A DNA stretch of 64,000 nt from Kosakonia oryzae (GTDB lineage: Bacteria > Pseudomonadota > Gammaproteobacteria > Enterobacterales > Enterobacteriaceae), in NCBI RefSeq assembly GCF_001658025.2, contig NZ_CP014007.2:1674001-1738000 (forward strand), given 5' to 3'. The stretch's first letter is position 1. Every line of letters starts with the position of its first letter. The translations under genes and the position numbers were made by a program. A model generated the notes under the pieces. That model worked only from the letters and a program-made list of their open reading frames with translations. It was not told the origin of the DNA and made no database searches. This document shows positions 40,820 through 50,320 of this stretch, piece after piece.

Positions 40820-42016
40820 ATGTTAAACGTGGAGATGCTGTCCACCGGCGATGAAGTGCTGCATGGTCAGATTGTAGATACCAACGCGGCATGGCTGGCG
40901 GACTTTTTCTTTAATCAGGGACTGCCGTTAACGCGCCGCAACACCGTCGGCGATAATCTCAATGATCTGGTTGCCATTCTGCGTGAACGCAGCGAACACG
41001 CGGATGTGCTGATTGTGAACGGCGGTCTTGGGCCAACCAGCGACGATCTGAGTGCGCTGGCGGCGGCGACGGCTAAAGGTGAAGAGCTGGTGCTGCACGA
41101 AGCCTGGCTGGCGCAAATGGAGCGTTTTTTCAGTGAACGCGGCCGCGTGATGGCGCCCAGCAACCGCAAACAGGCGGAAATCCCGGCCAGCGCGGAGCTG
41201 GTGGATAACCCGGTCGGCACCGCGTGCGGCTTTGCTGTTCAGCTCAACCGCTGTTTGATGTTCTTTACCCCCGGCGTGCCCTCTGAGTTCAGGGTGATGG
41301 TCGAGCACGAAATCCTGCCGCGTCTGCGCGCGCGTTTTACGCTGCCGGAGCCGCCGATTTGTCTGCGTCTGACCACCTTTGGCCGCTCGGAAAGCGATCT
41401 GGCGCAAAGCCTGGCGCACCTCGAATTACCTGAAGGCGTGGTGATGGGTTACCGCTCATCAATGCCGATTATTGAACTGAAACTGACCGGTCCGGCGGAG
41501 CACCGTGCGGCGATGGAAGCCGTATGGCCGCAAGTGAAACGTGTCGCCGGTGAGAGCCTGATTTTTGAAGGCACCGTCGGCTTACCGGCGCTGCTTGCCA
41601 CGCGGTTGCGCGAGCGCCAGCTTAGCCTGACCCTGAGCGAACAGTTCACCGGTGGGCTGGTCGCGCTGCAACTTTCCCGGGTCGGTGCGCCGCTGTTAGC
41701 CAGCGAAGTGTTGCCGTCGCAGGCAGAAGCACTGGCGCAAAGTGCGCGCTGGACGACCGAACTGCGCAACCGGCATCTTGCCGGGCTGGCGCTGACCGTC
41801 ACTGGCCTGGAAGAGGATCACCTCAATTTTGCGCTTGCCACGCCGGAAGGGACGCAGGCGCTGCGGGTGAAATTCAACACCAATCGCCACGATCTGGTCG
41901 TGCGTCAGGAAGTGTGCGCGATGATGGCGCTCAATATCCTGCGCCGCTGGCTGGAAGGTAAAGATCTGGCCAGCGATCACGGCTGGATCAATGTTGTCGA
42001 AACTCTGTCGGTGTAA
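40820..42016 (+). CDS. yfaY: CinA-like protein YfaY
   Basis: The 398-residue protein has an N-terminal MoCF/CinA-type domain (about residues 1-170; LSTGDEVLHGQIVDTNA, NGGLGPTSDDLSALA, FFTPGVPSEFRVM) and a degenerate C-terminal CinA/PncC-like domain. Bona fide CinA proteins pair an ADP-ribose pyrophosphatase with an NMN deamidase. The C-terminal part here contains the LSEQFTGGLVALQLSR region but lacks an obvious canonical deamidase Ser/Lys arrangement, so activity is uncertain. ATG 40820 has GGAG 6 bases upstream. It converges on glpC. Confidence 0.9.
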   Translation: MLNVEMLSTGDEVLHGQIVDTNAAWLADFFFNQGLPLTRRNTVGDNLNDLVAILRERSEHADVLIVNGGLGPTSDDLSALAAATAKGEELVLHEAWLAQMERFFSERGRVMAPSNRKQAEIPASAELVDNPVGTACGFAVQLNRCLMFFTPGVPSEFRVMVEHEILPRLRARFTLPEPPICLRLTTFGRSESDLAQSLAHLELPEGVVMGYRSSMPIIELKLTGPAEHRAAMEAVWPQVKRVAGESLIFEGTVGLPALLATRLRERQLSLTLSEQFTGGLVALQLSRVGAPLLASEVLPSQAEALAQSARWTTELRNRHLAGLALTVTGLEEDHLNFALATPEGTQALRVKFNTNRHDLVVRQEVCAMMALNILRRWLEGKDLASDHGWINVVETLSV

Positions 42017-42027
42017 TCCCGAAAGCA

Positions 42028-42051
42028 AGGGTAACGGATTGCCGTTACCCT
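42028..42051. terminator. Hairpin between yfaY and glpC
   Basis: AGGGTAACGG and CCGTTACCCT form a perfect 10-bp stem with an ATTG loop. It overlaps the glpC stop and lacks a long T-run, so it may serve both convergent genes as a 3' structure. Confidence 0.6.
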
Positions 42052-43235
42052 AATGCTTGCGCCAGCAGAGTGATGGGATGTTCGCAGCGCTTGCTGGTGG
42101 ACATCTCAATCTGCCACTTACAGGTTTCGCAATCCGTCACCACCAGGTCGGCGCCGCTGGCCTCAATCTGGGCAAACAGCGGCGCGCCGATGGCCTGCGA
42201 AGTTGTGTAGTTCTCGCTTTTAAAACCGTACGTGCCAGCGATACCGCAGCAGCGGGAATCCAGCACCGTCAGTTCGAGCCCCGGAATGCGTCGTAGCAGC
42301 TCCAGCGTGTAGTGCGTCCAGCCCATTTTTTCCAGATGACACGGGGTATGATAGACCACCTTCAGCGGTGTCTCACGCAGCGTCAGCTTTTTCCCTTCAT
42401 CCAGCATGCGCCAGATCCAGCGCGTCGCCAGATCGATATGCGAACGCACCTGGCTGTTATCCACATCCAGCAGATGCGGATACTCATCGCGCAGGGTGAA
42501 AGCGCAGGTAGAAGAGGTGGCGATCACCGGTAAGCCTTGCTGGCCAATGGCCTGCGTCAGCGATTGCACATTGAATTGCGCCTGTTTTTTCGCTTTTGCG
42601 AAGAAGCCATTGGCAATCAGCGGCACGCCGCAACACTTCTCCCGCTGTAATAACTGCACGCCAATCCCCATGTCGTTCAGCAGACGGATCAGATCTTTGC
42701 CTAACTGCGGATGGTTGTAATTGACATAGCAGCCGTGAAAAAACGCTACCTGTTGAGGAAATGCTCGCTGTTGTGCGGCGATGCTACGATACCAGCGGCG
42801 AAACGTGCCGTGAGAGTATTTCGGCAGCGTACGGTGGTGATCGATTTTCAGCGTTTTATCAAGCAACTGACGTACCGGCTTTAACGCCGTCGCGGTGTTG
42901 ACGAGCGGAGCAACGGGCGTTGACAGCGAGCCCATTAAATCCGTATGGCTGAGGATGGCATTACGCAGCGAGAACGGTTTTGCCGCGTACTGGACGCGGG
43001 CACGCTGAATAATGTCGCCAATTTTCACCCCGGAAGGGCAGGCAGTTTCACAGCGTTTACAGTTGGTGCAATACTTCAGCGCATCGTCATACAGCGCGGC
43101 ATCTTTCAGACGCAGCCGTTCGCCATCGGGACCGGCCTGTTTCGGACCGGGATAATTGGGGTTGACCCGGCTAACCGGGCATGCGGTGGTGCATGCGGTG
43201 CATTTAATGCAGCTTTCGAACTGTGTGCTGTTCAT
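42045..43235 (-). CDS. glpC: Anaerobic glycerol-3-phosphate dehydrogenase subunit C
   Basis: GlpC is the membrane-associated iron-sulfur subunit that takes electrons from the GlpAB flavoprotein dimer to menaquinone. The 396-residue protein (E. coli length) has two 4Fe-4S motifs near the N-terminus (CIKCTACTTACPVSR and CTNCKRCETACPSG) and two CCG domains with cysteine pairs (EKCCGVP, SRCCGIAG). ATG 43235 has GGAGG just upstream and overlaps the glpB stop as ATGA. It is the last gene of glpABC. Confidence 0.96.
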   Translation of the reverse strand: MNSTQFESCIKCTACTTACPVSRVNPNYPGPKQAGPDGERLRLKDAALYDDALKYCTNCKRCETACPSGVKIGDIIQRARVQYAAKPFSLRNAILSHTDLMGSLSTPVAPLVNTATALKPVRQLLDKTLKIDHHRTLPKYSHGTFRRWYRSIAAQQRAFPQQVAFFHGCYVNYNHPQLGKDLIRLLNDMGIGVQLLQREKCCGVPLIANGFFAKAKKQAQFNVQSLTQAIGQQGLPVIATSSTCAFTLRDEYPHLLDVDNSQVRSHIDLATRWIWRMLDEGKKLTLRETPLKVVYHTPCHLEKMGWTHYTLELLRRIPGLELTVLDSRCCGIAGTYGFKSENYTTSQAIGAPLFAQIEASGADLVVTDCETCKWQIEMSTSKRCEHPITLLAQALG

Positions 43236-44488
43236 TGTTCGCCTCCTTGTGCAATGATCTGCTGCGCGGCATGCAGCGCCGTTACGGCGCAAACGCCGCC
43301 GCCGCATCCCTGAGCGACCGCATCGAACCCGCCCAGCACCGAACCAATAACATAAAGATTCTCCACGACAGTGCCCTGGCGCAGGCCGCGCAGTTGCGTG
43401 TCGGTCCGGACGCCGAATTGCTGCCATGGCTGGCTGTCAAACACATCGTCGCGATACCAGTCGCTGCGCTTGTCGCTCTGCATGACATCCAGATCAAAAA
43501 CCGCCTCCCGCACGCGATCGCGCCCGGCGATCAGGCCATTGCTGAAGAAGCTGCCGCTGGCCAGCACGACGTGGCGCGCGCGCAGCGGAATGTCCTCGTG
43601 CTTACGGGTCCACAGCTGTGTGACATGGTGGTTGCTGATGTCGGCACGCAACACATCATCGCCCGGCATCCAGCTCCCGCCTTGTTGAATAAAACGCTGC
43701 TGCAATAATAGCTGCATGCGCATTCCCGGTACGGATGGCGGCAGCGTCGGCAGCAGGCGCAGCGGGCAGGCTAATTGTTTATTCAATTGGCTAAAGACGC
43801 GGTTGTCCGTCAGGCCGAAGCAGGCGGGCAGCCAGAGCATCCCGTATTGCTGGCTGAGCGGAAGCAGCGCGTCATACAGTTCGTTATAGTGCTCCGGCGC
43901 ATCCAGCAGGCGGGCAATATTCACCGCGCGGAACTCGCTGGGGTTGTCGCGCAGCCTGTCCAGCGCTGGCAGTTCAATCTCTTCGGCATGGGCATCGATG
44001 CCGCGTTTACGCAGCGCGCCTGCGGCCAGTTGCGGCTGAAAATCAAGAAAGCCACTAATGCCGACCACCGCAGTTCGCTGTTGCGCCTCTGTTTTGCGTG
44101 GTACTTCCTGCGGGCTAAGCCAGGCGCGGCGAAACGTGCCCAGCGGCGTCACGCGGTGATGCGGCGTATCAATCTCTCCCTGCAACGCCAGATTACAGTC
44201 GGCGAGCAGGGTTTGCGCCTGCTGCGCGTAGTGACGCACCGCTTTCGCGCCCAGCAGCGCGTAAGGATGCGCGCCATAGTGTTGCTCAAGCACAGCAATG
44301 GCGCTGTTGATGTCGGTAACCGGTTGTCCGTCCGGCAGAAAAGAGAGCAGATCCAGCGAGCCGGAAGAGAAACTTAGCGCACTCTGGCCCCGGCTGATAA
44401 TCGCGCAGCGCTGCCCGCTTTCGCTCAGGCGAATTCCGCACAGCAGTCCTGCCAGACCGCCGCCGATGATGACCGTATCAAATCTCAT
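43232..44488 (-). CDS. glpB: Anaerobic glycerol-3-phosphate dehydrogenase subunit B
   Basis: GlpB is the second flavoprotein subunit of the anaerobic enzyme. The 418-residue protein starts MRFDTVIIGGGLAGLLCGIRL, a dinucleotide-binding Rossmann motif, and ends with the FAD-binding GGFDAVAQGCGGGVCAV segment. ATG 44488 lies 11 bases inside the 3' end of glpA, and the stop overlaps glpC. Its sequence is less conserved relative to E. coli than that of GlpA or GlpC. Confidence 0.95.
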   Translation of the reverse strand: MRFDTVIIGGGLAGLLCGIRLSESGQRCAIISRGQSALSFSSGSLDLLSFLPDGQPVTDINSAIAVLEQHYGAHPYALLGAKAVRHYAQQAQTLLADCNLALQGEIDTPHHRVTPLGTFRRAWLSPQEVPRKTEAQQRTAVVGISGFLDFQPQLAAGALRKRGIDAHAEEIELPALDRLRDNPSEFRAVNIARLLDAPEHYNELYDALLPLSQQYGMLWLPACFGLTDNRVFSQLNKQLACPLRLLPTLPPSVPGMRMQLLLQQRFIQQGGSWMPGDDVLRADISNHHVTQLWTRKHEDIPLRARHVVLASGSFFSNGLIAGRDRVREAVFDLDVMQSDKRSDWYRDDVFDSQPWQQFGVRTDTQLRGLRQGTVVENLYVIGSVLGGFDAVAQGCGGGVCAVTALHAAQQIIAQGGEQ

Positions 44489-46100
44489 CTTCTGCCTCCT
44501 TTTCCAGACCACATAATCCCTGGTAAACCCAACGAGTGAACTCGCTTTCGCGCAGGGCATCGCCCCAGGCCACCGGCTTCACGCCTTTCCAGCGTTCATT
44601 AAGGAAATCACGCAACTGGCTGAGCGATTCGGTTTCGCTGGTAATATGCAGACGGTTTAACAGCCCGGCGGCACGACAGGCGCACAATTCCCCCTGGCAG
44701 GTGCCCATGCCGACGCGCGTGCGGCGGCGCAAATCGAGCAGCGAATGGACATTCAGGTTTTCCACCGCGTACTGCACTTCGCCCGCGGTCACGGCTTCAC
44801 ATTCGCAGACCAGGCTGCGGTTGTGGCGATCGCTGCCAAGCCAGTTGGGTGTACGATCGCCGTGACGATAAACCGCAGAACCGCGCAGCGGCGTTGGCAG
44901 TGAGATGATTTTTTTCAGCGTCTGCTCGGTTGATTCCCGTGATCCAGGCAGCGGTGTGGACGCAGTGGTGCAGGCCGCGCTGTGATTCAGTTTTTGGCAG
45001 ACCGCGTCCGTTGCCCATTCGGCCATCAGGCGGTAGGTCATCAGTTTGCCGCCAGTAATGGTGATAAACCCATCAAGTCCGTCGCGCTGCGCGTGATCCA
45101 GCAGCACAATGCCGCGGCTGACATTGCGACCGCTCGGATCGTCATCGCTGGCTACCAACGGACGTACGCCCGCATAGGCGCGCAGAATGCGCGTTTGCGC
45201 CATTACCGGCGCCAGTTTTTCCCCTTCGCGCAGCAGGATATCCACCTCTTCCGGCGTCACGCGGACGTTATCGATATCGGCGTAATCAATGTGCGTAGAG
45301 GTGGTGCCGATCAGCGAAATGGTGTCGCCAGGCACCAGAATATCGGCATCGGCGGGTTTGCGGCAACGGTTAATGACCCGCTGATTGATGCGGTGATCGA
45401 GAATTAACAGCGCGCCTTTGGCCGGGAACATGCGAATGCGCAGCTCGGCATATTCCGCGATGCGCTGGCCCCAGATCCCGGCAGCGTTCACCACCACCGG
45501 CGCGTAAAGTTGCAGATTTTCGCCGCTGGCAGGATGCCAGAGATTCACGCCGCTCACGCGATCGCCATGGCGAATCAACCCGCATACTTCGTGACCGGTG
45601 AGGATTTTTGCGCCGTGTTCACGCGCATCCAGCATATTGCTGGCGGTCAGGCGGAAAGGATCCACCGTTCCATCCGGCACGCGTACAGCGCCGAGCAGCG
45701 TTGGATTAACGCTCGGTTCTAATCGCAGCGCTTCCTGCGGCGAGATCGCCTGCGCCGGAATGCCTGCCTGCTGGCAGCAATCGATAAACTGGCTTTGATA
45801 GACCAAATCATCTTCCGGCAGCGTAATGAACAGACCATCGGTGGGTTCAACGCAGTGGCGGGCAATGCGTTTGAGGATTTGGTTTTCTGCAATACATTCG
45901 CGTGCAGATTCATTATCGGTGACCGCATAGCGCGCCCCGCTGTGCAGCAGGCCGTGGTTGCGGCCGGTTGCGCCGGTGGCGATATCGTGACGTTCGATCA
46001 GCACCGCGCGCAATCCGCGCAGAGCGCAGTCACGGGCTATCCCGGCACCGGTGGCTCCGCCGCCAATAATAATCACATCGTAATCAGGAGAGTTATGCAT
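44478..46100 (-). CDS. glpA: Anaerobic glycerol-3-phosphate dehydrogenase subunit A
   Basis: GlpA is the catalytic FAD subunit that oxidises sn-glycerol-3-phosphate to dihydroxyacetone phosphate when oxygen is absent. The 540-residue protein has VIIIGGGATGAGIARDCALRG near the N-terminus, GLLHSGARYAVTD and GSLLI-like FAD segments. A C-terminal BFD-like cluster domain holds cysteines in CECEAVTAGE and GTCQGELCACR. ATG 46100 was chosen on family length; an open frame extends upstream into the promoter region without support. glpA is divergent from glpT. Confidence 0.96.
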   Translation of the reverse strand: MHNSPDYDVIIIGGGATGAGIARDCALRGLRAVLIERHDIATGATGRNHGLLHSGARYAVTDNESARECIAENQILKRIARHCVEPTDGLFITLPEDDLVYQSQFIDCCQQAGIPAQAISPQEALRLEPSVNPTLLGAVRVPDGTVDPFRLTASNMLDAREHGAKILTGHEVCGLIRHGDRVSGVNLWHPASGENLQLYAPVVVNAAGIWGQRIAEYAELRIRMFPAKGALLILDHRINQRVINRCRKPADADILVPGDTISLIGTTSTHIDYADIDNVRVTPEEVDILLREGEKLAPVMAQTRILRAYAGVRPLVASDDDPSGRNVSRGIVLLDHAQRDGLDGFITITGGKLMTYRLMAEWATDAVCQKLNHSAACTTASTPLPGSRESTEQTLKKIISLPTPLRGSAVYRHGDRTPNWLGSDRHNRSLVCECEAVTAGEVQYAVENLNVHSLLDLRRRTRVGMGTCQGELCACRAAGLLNRLHITSETESLSQLRDFLNERWKGVKPVAWGDALRESEFTRWVYQGLCGLEKEAEDEI

Positions 46101-46373
46101 CTTCGCGTCCCTGTGGCCGACTTTCAGATGCAACCATTTAGCCACACTATGGGTGTGGTTTGTTTGATATCGCGCATATTCGAGCAAATAACGAAAGTCG
46201 AACGCGCTTTCATGCGTGAAATTAGACTCTTGTCATATTTCTGTAACATTTATTGCGACAACCCGTTCTCTCTACGTAAAACTTTCTCTACAATCCGCCG
46301 CGAATAACTTTCGTAATGTTCGTTTTCACTCATTCTTGCCCGAAATGAGTCTTACCGCGCCACGGAGGCCGCT
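46101..46373. promoter_or_regulatory. Divergent glpABC / glpTQ control region
   Basis: In E. coli this region carries GlpR operators and CRP, FNR and related sites controlling both operons. Here ATGTTCG at 46316-46322 matches a GlpR half-site, and TACAAT at 46289-46294 is a possible glpT -10. Other half-sites are degenerate, and a CRP site is not clear by eye. Confidence 0.6.
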
Positions 46374-47726
46374 ATGTTGAATATTTTTAAACCTGCCCCC
46401 CATCTTTCGCGTCTGCCGGACGCGCAAATCGACCCGCTTTATCGGCGGCTGCGCTGGCAAATTTTCCTCGGCATTTTTTTTGGTTACGCTGCCTATTATC
46501 TGGTGCGTAAAAATTTTGCCCTGGCCATGCCGTACCTCGTTGAACAAGGGTTCTCCCGTGGCGATCTGGGGTTTGCGCTGTCGGGCATCTCGATTGCCTA
46601 CGGCTTTTCGAAATTCATCATGGGCTCGGTATCGGATCGTTCGAATCCGCGCGTGTTTCTGCCTGCCGGGCTGATCCTGGCTGCTGCCGTGATGCTGTTT
46701 ATGGGCTTTGTGCCCTGGGCCACTTCCAGCATTATGATCATGTTTGTGCTGCTCTTTTTATGCGGCTGGTTCCAGGGGATGGGGTGGCCGCCGTGCGGAC
46801 GTACGATGGTGCACTGGTGGTCGCAGAAGGAACGCGGCGGCGTTGTTTCTGTGTGGAACTGCGCGCATAACGTTGGCGGCGGCATTCCGCCACTGCTGTT
46901 TTTGTTGGGGATGGCCTGGTTTAACGACTGGCATGCCGCGCTGTATATGCCAGCCTTTGGCGCGATTCTGGTGGCGATTATCGCCTTTGCTCTGATGCGT
47001 GATACGCCGCAATCCTGCGGTTTGCCGCCGATCGAAGAGTATAAAAACGATTACCCGGATGATTACAGCGACAAGCACGAAGAAGAGCTGTCGGCGAAGC
47101 AGATTTTTATGCAGTACATCCTGCCGAACAAGCTGTTGTGGTACATCGCCGTGGCGAACGTGTTCGTTTACCTGCTGCGTTACGGCATTCTCGATTGGTC
47201 GCCAACTTACCTGAAAGAAGTGAAGCACTTCGCGCTGGATAAATCCTCGTGGGCCTATTTTCTCTATGAGTATGCGGGTATTCCCGGCACGCTGCTCTGC
47301 GGCTGGATGTCGGACAAAGTGTTCCGTGGCAATCGCGGCGCGACCGGCGTGTTCTTTATGACGCTGGTGACGATCGCGACTATTGTTTACTGGCTGAACC
47401 CGGCGGGCAATCCGACGGTAGATATGGTCTGTATGATCGTCATTGGCTTCCTGATTTATGGCCCGGTAATGCTGATTGGTCTGCATGCGCTGGAGTTGGC
47501 ACCGAAAAAAGCAGCGGGTACGGCAGCCGGCTTTACCGGGTTGTTTGGCTATCTCGGCGGTTCTGTCGCCGCCAGCGCCATTGTCGGTTATACCGTTGAC
47601 TTCTTCGGCTGGGATGGCGGTTTTATGGTGATGATCGGCGGCAGCATTCTCGCCGTTTTGTTGCTGATTATCGTGATGCTGGGCGAAAAACGTCACCATG
47701 CTGAGATACTGGCGCGCCGCCAGTAA
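46374..47726 (+). CDS. glpT: Glycerol-3-phosphate:phosphate antiporter GlpT
   Basis: GlpT is a 12-helix major-facilitator transporter that takes up G3P in exchange for inorganic phosphate and is also the entry route for fosfomycin. The 450 residues are close to the E. coli length (452). The N-terminal half has [19 protein letters not shown], with the substrate-site arginine in YLVRKNF, and the [11 protein letters not shown] loop. The second half begins after the charged central loop (residues about 215-245). glpQ follows 12 bases later in the same operon. Confidence 0.96.
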   Translation: MLNIFKPAPHLSRLPDAQIDPLYRRLRWQIFLGIFFGYAAYYLVRKNFALAMPYLVEQGFSRGDLGFALSGISIAYGFSKFIMGSVSDRSNPRVFLPAGLILAAAVMLFMGFVPWATSSIMIMFVLLFLCGWFQGMGWPPCGRTMVHWWSQKERGGVVSVWNCAHNVGGGIPPLLFLLGMAWFNDWHAALYMPAFGAILVAIIAFALMRDTPQSCGLPPIEEYKNDYPDDYSDKHEEELSAKQIFMQYILPNKLLWYIAVANVFVYLLRYGILDWSPTYLKEVKHFALDKSSWAYFLYEYAGIPGTLLCGWMSDKVFRGNRGATGVFFMTLVTIATIVYWLNPAGNPTVDMVCMIVIGFLIYGPVMLIGLHALELAPKKAAGTAAGFTGLFGYLGGSVAASAIVGYTVDFFGWDGGFMVMIGGSILAVLLLIIVMLGEKRHHAEILARRQ

Positions 47727-47738
47727 AAGGGAGTGCAG

Positions 47739-48809
47739 ATGAAAACCACCTTTACCCGTATCACAACCGGCCTGTTACTGGCCGGTTTATTTGCCAGCCA
47801 GGCGCTGGCGGCGGAGAAAATCGTGATTGCCCATCGCGGCGCAAGCGGCTATCTGCCGGAGCACACATTACCGGCGAAAGCGATGGCCTATGCGCAGGGC
47901 GCCGATTATCTCGAGCAGGATCTGGTGATGACCAAAGACGACCAGCTGGTTGTCCTCCACGATCACTATCTGGATCGCGTGACCGATGTGGCGGAGCGTT
48001 TTCCGCAGCGCGCCCGTAAAGATGGCCGCTTTTACGCCATCGACTTTACGCTCGACGAAATACGCTCTTTGAAGTTTACCGAAGGCTTTGATGTGGAAAA
48101 CGGCAAGAAAGTGCAGCTCTTTCCGGGACGCTTCCCGATGGGCAAATCGGAATTCCGCATCCATACCTTTGCCGAAGAGATTGAGTTTGTGCAGGGGTTA
48201 AACCACTCCACCGGCAAAAATATCGGTATCTACCCGGAAATCAAAGCACCGTGGTTCCACCATCAGGAAGGCAAAGATATTGCGGCGAAGACGCTGGAAG
48301 TACTGAAAAAGTACGGTTACACCAGCAAAAAAGACAAAGTCTACCTGCAATGTTTTGATGCCGACGAGCTGAAGCGCATTAAACATGAGCTGGAGCCGAA
48401 GATGGGGATGGATCTCAATCTGGTGCAACTGATTGCTTACACTAAATGGCACGAAACCCAGCAAAAACAGCCGGATGGTAAATGGGTGAATTACAACTAT
48501 GATTGGATGCTGCAACCTGGCGCGATGCGGCAGATTGCGCAGTATGCCGACGGGATTGGCCCGGATTACCATATGCTGGTGGCTGAGGGTTCCACACCAG
48601 GCAACGTGAAGCTAACACAGATGGTCAAAGAGGCGCATGAACACCATTTGCAGGTGCATCCGTTTACCGTACGTGCCGATCAGCTTCCGCCGTATGTCAG
48701 TGATGTCAATCAACTGTATGAAGTGCTGTACCGGCAGGCGGATGTCGATGGCTTGTTTACTGACTTCCCGGATAAAGCGGTGCAGTTTTTAAAAGATAAG
48801 CCGCAGTAG
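47739..48809 (+). CDS. glpQ: Periplasmic glycerophosphodiester phosphodiesterase GlpQ
   Basis: GlpQ hydrolyses glycerophosphodiesters to G3P and an alcohol in the periplasm, feeding GlpT. The 356-residue protein has a 24-residue signal peptide (hydrophobic core LLLAGLF, cleavage after QALA) and the GDPD signature IAHRGASGYLPEHT with the metal-binding and catalytic histidine and acidic residues. ATG 47739 has AGGGAG 5 bases upstream; the upstream GTG at 47733 falls too close to that site. It converges with yfaE through a shared terminator. Confidence 0.96.
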   Translation: MKTTFTRITTGLLLAGLFASQALAAEKIVIAHRGASGYLPEHTLPAKAMAYAQGADYLEQDLVMTKDDQLVVLHDHYLDRVTDVAERFPQRARKDGRFYAIDFTLDEIRSLKFTEGFDVENGKKVQLFPGRFPMGKSEFRIHTFAEEIEFVQGLNHSTGKNIGIYPEIKAPWFHHQEGKDIAAKTLEVLKKYGYTSKKDKVYLQCFDADELKRIKHELEPKMGMDLNLVQLIAYTKWHETQQKQPDGKWVNYNYDWMLQPGAMRQIAQYADGIGPDYHMLVAEGSTPGNVKLTQMVKEAHEHHLQVHPFTVRADQLPPYVSDVNQLYEVLYRQADVDGLFTDFPDKAVQFLKDKPQ

Positions 48810-48815
48810 GAAAAG

Positions 48816-48839
48816 CGGCTTCGCCAGATGGCGCTGCCG
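48816..48839. repeat. REP-like palindrome after glpQ
   Basis: CGGC-tt-CGCC-AGAT-GGCG-ct-GCCG forms a two-part stem 6 bases after the glpQ stop and has REP-like base content. It sits between convergent genes. Confidence 0.5.
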
Positions 48840-48861
48840 TTTCTCAGGCAATGCCGTCAAC

Positions 48862-48887
48862 AAAAAAGGGCCGTATGGCCCTTTTTT
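48862..48887. terminator. Bidirectional Rho-independent terminator, glpQ / yfaE
   Basis: AAAAAAGGGCC and GGCCCTTTTTT form an 11-bp stem with a GTAT loop. T-runs exist on both strands, and it touches the yfaE stop codon. Confidence 0.88.
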
Positions 48888-49140
48888 ACATCTCAATCTC
48901 AATATCGCCTTTCGCCCGGCAGCAGCAGGGCAAAATTTCCCCTTCGTTAACGAAGGCCAGCGGCTCGGCAATCCAGTCAACCTGGCCTGCGACCAGACGG
49001 CAGCGGCAGGAACCGCAGTAGCCTGCGCGACACTGGTACTCAACTTCCACCTGCTGTGACTCAAGCGCCACCAGCAGGGAAGGGTGCTCATCCCGGCACA
49101 GCACCTCGGTGCCGGAAAGGCGCAGCGTTACGCGGCTCAT
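48886..49140 (-). CDS. yfaE: [2Fe-2S] ferredoxin YfaE, NrdB cofactor maintenance
   Basis: The 84-residue plant-type ferredoxin has cluster ligands in YQCRAGYCGSCRCRL (Cys-x4-Cys-x2-Cys) and a fourth Cys in ILPCCCRAKG. In E. coli YfaE reduces the diferric centre of NrdB during regeneration of the tyrosyl radical. It overlaps the nrdB stop by one base, so it is co-transcribed with the reductase it serves. Confidence 0.96.
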   Translation of the reverse strand: MSRVTLRLSGTEVLCRDEHPSLLVALESQQVEVEYQCRAGYCGSCRCRLVAGQVDWIAEPLAFVNEGEILPCCCRAKGDIEIEM

Positions 49141-50270
49141 CAGAGCTGGAAGCTGCTCAGATCGTCGGTATCGACTTCAGAATCGATCTGACCGACCAGG
49201 TAGGAGCTGACTTCCACTTCCTGCGGTGCCACCTGCACGTTATCGGAAACCAGCCAGGTGTTGATCCACGGAATCGGATTTGAACGTGTCTGGAACGGCA
49301 GATCGAGGCCAACCGCCTGCATGCGGATGTTGGTGATGTACTCGACGTACTGGCAGAGAATGTCTTTGTTCAGGCCGATCATCGAACCGCCCTGGAACAG
49401 ATATTCCGCCCACTCTTTTTCCTGCAATGCCGCCTGCACGAACAGGTCGTAGCACGCCTGTTTGCACTCTTCGGCAATCTCCGCCATTTCCGGATCGTCA
49501 GCGCCAGAACGCAGCAGGTTCAGCATATGCTGAGTGCCGGTCAGGTGCAGCGCTTCATCGCGGGCAATCAGGCGGATGATTTTGGCATTGCCTTCCATCA
49601 ATTCGCGCTCGGCAAAGGCAAAGGAGCAGGCGAAGCTGACATAGAAGCGAATCGCTTCCAGCGCATTTACGCTCATCAGGCACAGGTAGAGTTTCTTTTT
49701 CAGCTCGCGCAGGTTCACGGTAACGGTTTTGCCGTTCACGGTGTGTGTGCCTTCGCCCAGTAGATGCCAGTAGCTGGTCATCTCAATCAGGTCATCATAG
49801 AAATGCGAGATGCCTTCCGCACGCTTGAGGATCTGCTCGTTGGTGACGATATCGTCAAACACCACCGCCGGATCGTTAACGATGTTACGGATGATGTGGG
49901 TGTAAGAGCGCGAGTGGATGGTTTCGGAAAACGCCCACGTCTCGACCCAGGTTTCCAGCTCCGGAATGGAGATCAGCGGCAGCAGCGCGACGTTCGGGCT
50001 GCGGCCCTGGATGGAATCCAGCAGCGTCTGGTATTTCAGATTGCTGATAAAAATATGTTTTTCGTGTTCCGGCAGCGCCTGGAAATCGATACGGTCGCGG
50101 GAAACATCCACTTCTTCCGGACGCCAGAAGAAGGAGAGTTGTTTTTCAATCAGCTTTTCAAAGATGTCATATTTTTGCTGATCGTAGCGCGCCACGTTAA
50201 CCGGCTGGCCAAAGAACATCGGCTCCAGTAGCTGATTGTTTTTCGTCTGTGAAAAAGTGGTGTAAGCCAT
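49140..50270 (-). CDS. nrdB: Ribonucleotide reductase class Ia, beta subunit
   Basis: NrdB carries the diiron-tyrosyl radical of aerobic ribonucleotide reductase. The 376-residue length equals that of E. coli. The radical tyrosine (Tyr123 counting Met, Tyr122 in E. coli numbering) is in [11 protein letters not shown], and the iron ligands lie in SRSYTH-, [12 protein letters not shown] and EEVD-type segments. The C-terminal tail ends DDLSSFQL, the peptide that docks to NrdA. It lies 50 bases downstream of nrdA, across a terminator-like hairpin. Confidence 0.97.
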   Translation of the reverse strand: MAYTTFSQTKNNQLLEPMFFGQPVNVARYDQQKYDIFEKLIEKQLSFFWRPEEVDVSRDRIDFQALPEHEKHIFISNLKYQTLLDSIQGRSPNVALLPLISIPELETWVETWAFSETIHSRSYTHIIRNIVNDPAVVFDDIVTNEQILKRAEGISHFYDDLIEMTSYWHLLGEGTHTVNGKTVTVNLRELKKKLYLCLMSVNALEAIRFYVSFACSFAFAERELMEGNAKIIRLIARDEALHLTGTQHMLNLLRSGADDPEMAEIAEECKQACYDLFVQAALQEKEWAEYLFQGGSMIGLNKDILCQYVEYITNIRMQAVGLDLPFQTRSNPIPWINTWLVSDNVQVAPQEVEVSSYLVGQIDSEVDTDDLSSFQL

Positions 50271-50290
50271 GAAAGTGTCCTGTCTTGCGA

Positions 50291-50315
50291 AATAAAAGGG
50301 CGGGTTTCCCCGCCC
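50291..50315 (-). terminator. Terminator-like hairpin between nrdA and nrdB
   Basis: Read on the minus strand, GGGCGGG-GAAA-CCCGCCC is followed by TTTTATTT. The 7-bp all-GC stem, GNRA-like loop and T-run have the features of an intrinsic terminator, yet it lies inside the nrdAB operon, so it may act as an attenuator or as an mRNA-stabilising end for nrdA. Confidence 0.65.
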
Positions 50316-50320
50316 CTTCG

